Of a DNA stretch of 5,191 nucleotides, positions 3,354 to 5,191 are shown piece by piece. A model generated the notes under the pieces. The model was not told the origin of the DNA, did no database searches, and saw nothing but the letters and a program-made list of their open reading frames with translations. This stretch comes from Deltaproteobacteria bacterium. Lineage in GTDB: Bacteria; Desulfobacterota_B; Binatia; UBA9968. The position numbers were made by a program, and so were the translations under genes. Location of the stretch: the NCBI GenBank assembly GCA_005879255.1, contig VBKY01000621.1, forward strand, positions 1 to 5,191, in the 5' to 3' direction. Positions within the stretch are counted from its first letter, which is position 1; each line of letters opens with the position of its first letter.

Positions 3354-5191
3354 TCGCGAGTTTATTCATGCGGGAGCGTAGCGTGTTGGGATGCAATCCT
3401 AAAATGAGTGCTGCCCCCTTCGGCCCTTCTATCCGCCAGTTCGTCTGATGCAGGACCTCCAGGATTCGCGTCCGCTCGAATTGCTCCAGGGTGGGCACCG
3501 ATTCTGGGCTTTCGCCATGCACCATGACTGTTCCTGGTACTATCTTCGAAGCGTTAAAGGACATTCCGTTGACCGGAGCTTTGTTCCATCCATCCGGCAG
3601 TTGGAGGGTTGGAGCGGTAGAAATGACGGCCGCTCTGCCGATCACGTTGTCCAATTCCCGCACATTGCCAGGCCAACTGTATGCGCGCAATGCTTCAATC
3701 ATTTCATTCGGTATCTTCCCAAACCTCTTCCCCAACCGCCGCCCCGCTTCCTCTAAAAAAATCTGTGCCAATAACCCAACATCCCCTCTGCGCTCCCTGA
3801 GCGGCGGTATCTCGATCGGATAGACATTCAATCGATAGTATAAATCGGCGCGATATCGCCCACGCTGCGCCGCTTCACTCAAATTGCGGTTGGTTGCCGC
3901 TATCACCCGCGCATCGACCTTGATCGTCTTGCCGCTCCCCAACCGCTCAAACTCTCCCTCCTGTAATACCCTCAATAGCTTCGACTGCAGCCTCAACGGC
4001 AGCTCGCCCACCTCGTCGAGAAATATCGTCCCCCCGTCCGCCAGCTCAAAGCGTCCCACCTGCTTCGATACCGCCCCGGTAAACGCTCCCCGCTCGTGCC
4101 CAAAGAGTTCACTCTCGATCAACTCCCCGGGCAACGCCGAACAGTTCACTTTCACCAACGGCCGCTCCCGCCGCCCGCTCTTCTCGTGCACCAAACGCGC
4201 TACCAACTCTTTGCCGGTCCCCGTCTCCCCCAAAATCAAAACCGTCATATCGGTCGGCGCTACTCGCTGCACTTGCTCCAAGACCTTCTTGATCCCTTCG
4301 CTCTTCCCGGTCATCTCGCCGTACCGATGGACACCCGATACCTCAGAGCGCAAATACACATTCTCGGCCTCCAAACGCTCCTTGAGCCGGTGGATCTCTT
4401 CTTCGGCCTGCCTTCTCTGAGTGATGTCACGAATGTAACCGGTAAACATTGGCGGTCCGCCTATACCGATGCGGGAAATGGCCAGCTCGATAGGGATTTC
4501 AGTCCCGTCAGCCCGCATTGCCATCAGTTCCAGCCGTTTGTCGAGAATAGGCCCCTCGCCAGCGGCTATATAACGCGCTAGACCGCGGTAATGATTATCG
4601 CGCAGCGCGGGAGGAATAATTAAGTTAGCCATTTGCTTTCCCACCGCATCAGCGCGCTTGTAACCAAATGTTTTCTCGGCTGCCGGGTTGAACTCTACGA
4701 TCACACCGCGGTGGTCTATCGTAATGATGCTATCAAGCGCCGACTCTAGAATCGCCCGATTACGCACCTCGCTCTCACCCACGGCATCCAGCGCCTGCTG
4801 GCGCTCGATGAACTGTCCGATCTGGCTGCCGATGCTAGCCATCATCTGGAGCAGGTCTTCATCAGGATCTCGGGTCTCGCGGCTGAAGAACACCAAGACG
4901 CCAAATGTCTCATCGCCAAGAAGGATGGGGAAACCAAACGCGCTGCGCAAACCTGCTTTGGCGGCTAACGATCGGCGCAGGAAGTTGATGTCAACCGCCA
5001 GATCGGAGATCCACGCCGGTCTGCGGCTCTTCCAGACGCGGCCGGGAAGTCCAACTCCACATGCAAAAGTAAATTGTCGGCTCGCGGAAACGAAGTTCGC
5101 CAAATCCGCTGATACCGACTGATAAGCTTCAAGATAGGTTAATAGATTAGACTCGGGATTTACCCGCCAAACTTCACCGAATTGCCAATCG
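3319..5191 (-). CDS. Sigma-54-dependent transcriptional activator, GAF-PAS-AAA+-Fis HTH (N-terminus beyond window)
   Basis: Bacterial enhancer-binding protein that uses ATP hydrolysis to open sigma-54 promoters. The frame is open to the right edge: 623 residues are visible, and those before TTG 5103 (DWQFGEVWRVN...) still fit a GAF domain, so that TTG is not the start. Visible-residue positions: GAF about 1-130 (TFACGVGLPGRVW, AFGFPI); PAS about 144-258 (FNPAAEKTFGY, then PAC-like GYIRDITQRR); coiled coil 259-284; AAA+ 290-524 with Walker A GETGTGKE (321-328), the sigma-54-contacting GAFTGA loop (368-373), Walker B TIFLDEVGEL (388-397), arginine-finger region RADLYYRLNV (447-456) and sensor II WPGNVREL (506-513); Fis-type HTH 576-613 (EGPKGAALILGLHPNTLRSRM). 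There is no receiver in the visible part, so GAF/PAS ligand binding, rather than phosphorylation, probably sets activity. All motor motifs are intact. The target is probably the promoter at 2982-2997. Confidence 0.95.
   Translation of the reverse strand, partial: DWQFGEVWRVNPESNLLTYLEAYQSVSADLANFVSASRQFTFACGVGLPGRVWKSRRPAWISDLAVDINFLRRSLAAKAGLRSAFGFPILLGDETFGVLVFFSRETRDPDEDLLQMMASIGSQIGQFIERQQALDAVGESEVRNRAILESALDSIITIDHRGVIVEFNPAAEKTFGYKRADAVGKQMANLIIPPALRDNHYRGLARYIAAGEGPILDKRLELMAMRADGTEIPIELAISRIGIGGPPMFTGYIRDITQRRQAEEEIHRLKERLEAENVYLRSEVSGVHRYGEMTGKSEGIKKVLEQVQRVAPTDMTVLILGETGTGKELVARLVHEKSGRRERPLVKVNCSALPGELIESELFGHERGAFTGAVSKQVGRFELADGGTIFLDEVGELPLRLQSKLLRVLQEGEFERLGSGKTIKVDARVIAATNRNLSEAAQRGRYRADLYYRLNVYPIEIPPLRERRGDVGLLAQIFLEEAGRRLGKRFGKIPNEMIEALRAYSWPGNVRELDNVIGRAAVISTAPTLQLPDGWNKAPVNGMSFNASKIVPGTVMVHGESPESVPTLEQFERTRILEVLHQTNWRIEGPKGAALILGLHPNTLRSRMNKLAIMRPAKASILA

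Noticed and set aside
3448..5122. Several long plus-strand open frames opposite the sigma-54 activator
   Set aside because: They are shadows of a gene with unmistakable GAF, PAS, AAA+ and HTH motifs on the minus strand. None has recognisable domains.

Overview
All well-supported genes in this window lie on the minus strand, so they read from high to low coordinates. Nearly everything recognisable is signal transduction. The order of transcription is: a GAF-PAS-AAA+-Fis activator of sigma-54 RNA polymerase (start lies beyond the right edge); a roughly 400-base regulatory region; a soluble NarX-type histidine kinase; a NarL/FixJ response regulator coupled to it; a 174-base gap; a second, paralogous NarL/FixJ regulator; a 225-base gap; and a lipoprotein whose C-terminus, probably an OmpA-like domain, lies beyond the left edge.

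The host is a Gram-negative bacterium with moderately GC-rich DNA. This follows from the lipobox, the glycine-zipper and the proline-rich linker of the lipoprotein, and from the use of sigma-54 with a GAF/PAS enhancer-binding protein. Such combinations are common in Desulfobacterota/Myxococcota, Acidobacteriota, Nitrospirota and Methylomirabilota. Nothing in the window fixes the phylum.

Region by region: 1-391 is the lipoprotein, with two long proline tracts. Its coding strand is easy to miss, because the opposite strand reads as an open glycine-rich frame. 392-616 is a leader and promoter region with a nested inverted repeat. 617-1294 is response regulator 1. 1295-1468 holds a perfect 10-bp palindrome and a hairpin. 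1469-2116 is response regulator 2. 2124-2900 is the kinase, whose start is doubtful. 2901-3318 is non-coding and holds a near-consensus -24/-12 sigma-54 promoter pointing at the kinase, several symmetric motifs and 11-bp direct repeats. 3319-5191 is the sigma-54 activator.

Inferred circuit: the activator senses a signal through GAF/PAS and, with sigma-54, switches on the kinase-regulator operon downstream. The kinase then phosphorylates one or both NarL-type regulators, which may control the envelope lipoprotein next door. The promoter match and gene order are seen in the sequence; the regulatory links are inference. I see no CRISPR array, tRNA, rRNA, intact insertion sequence or clear new defence system.
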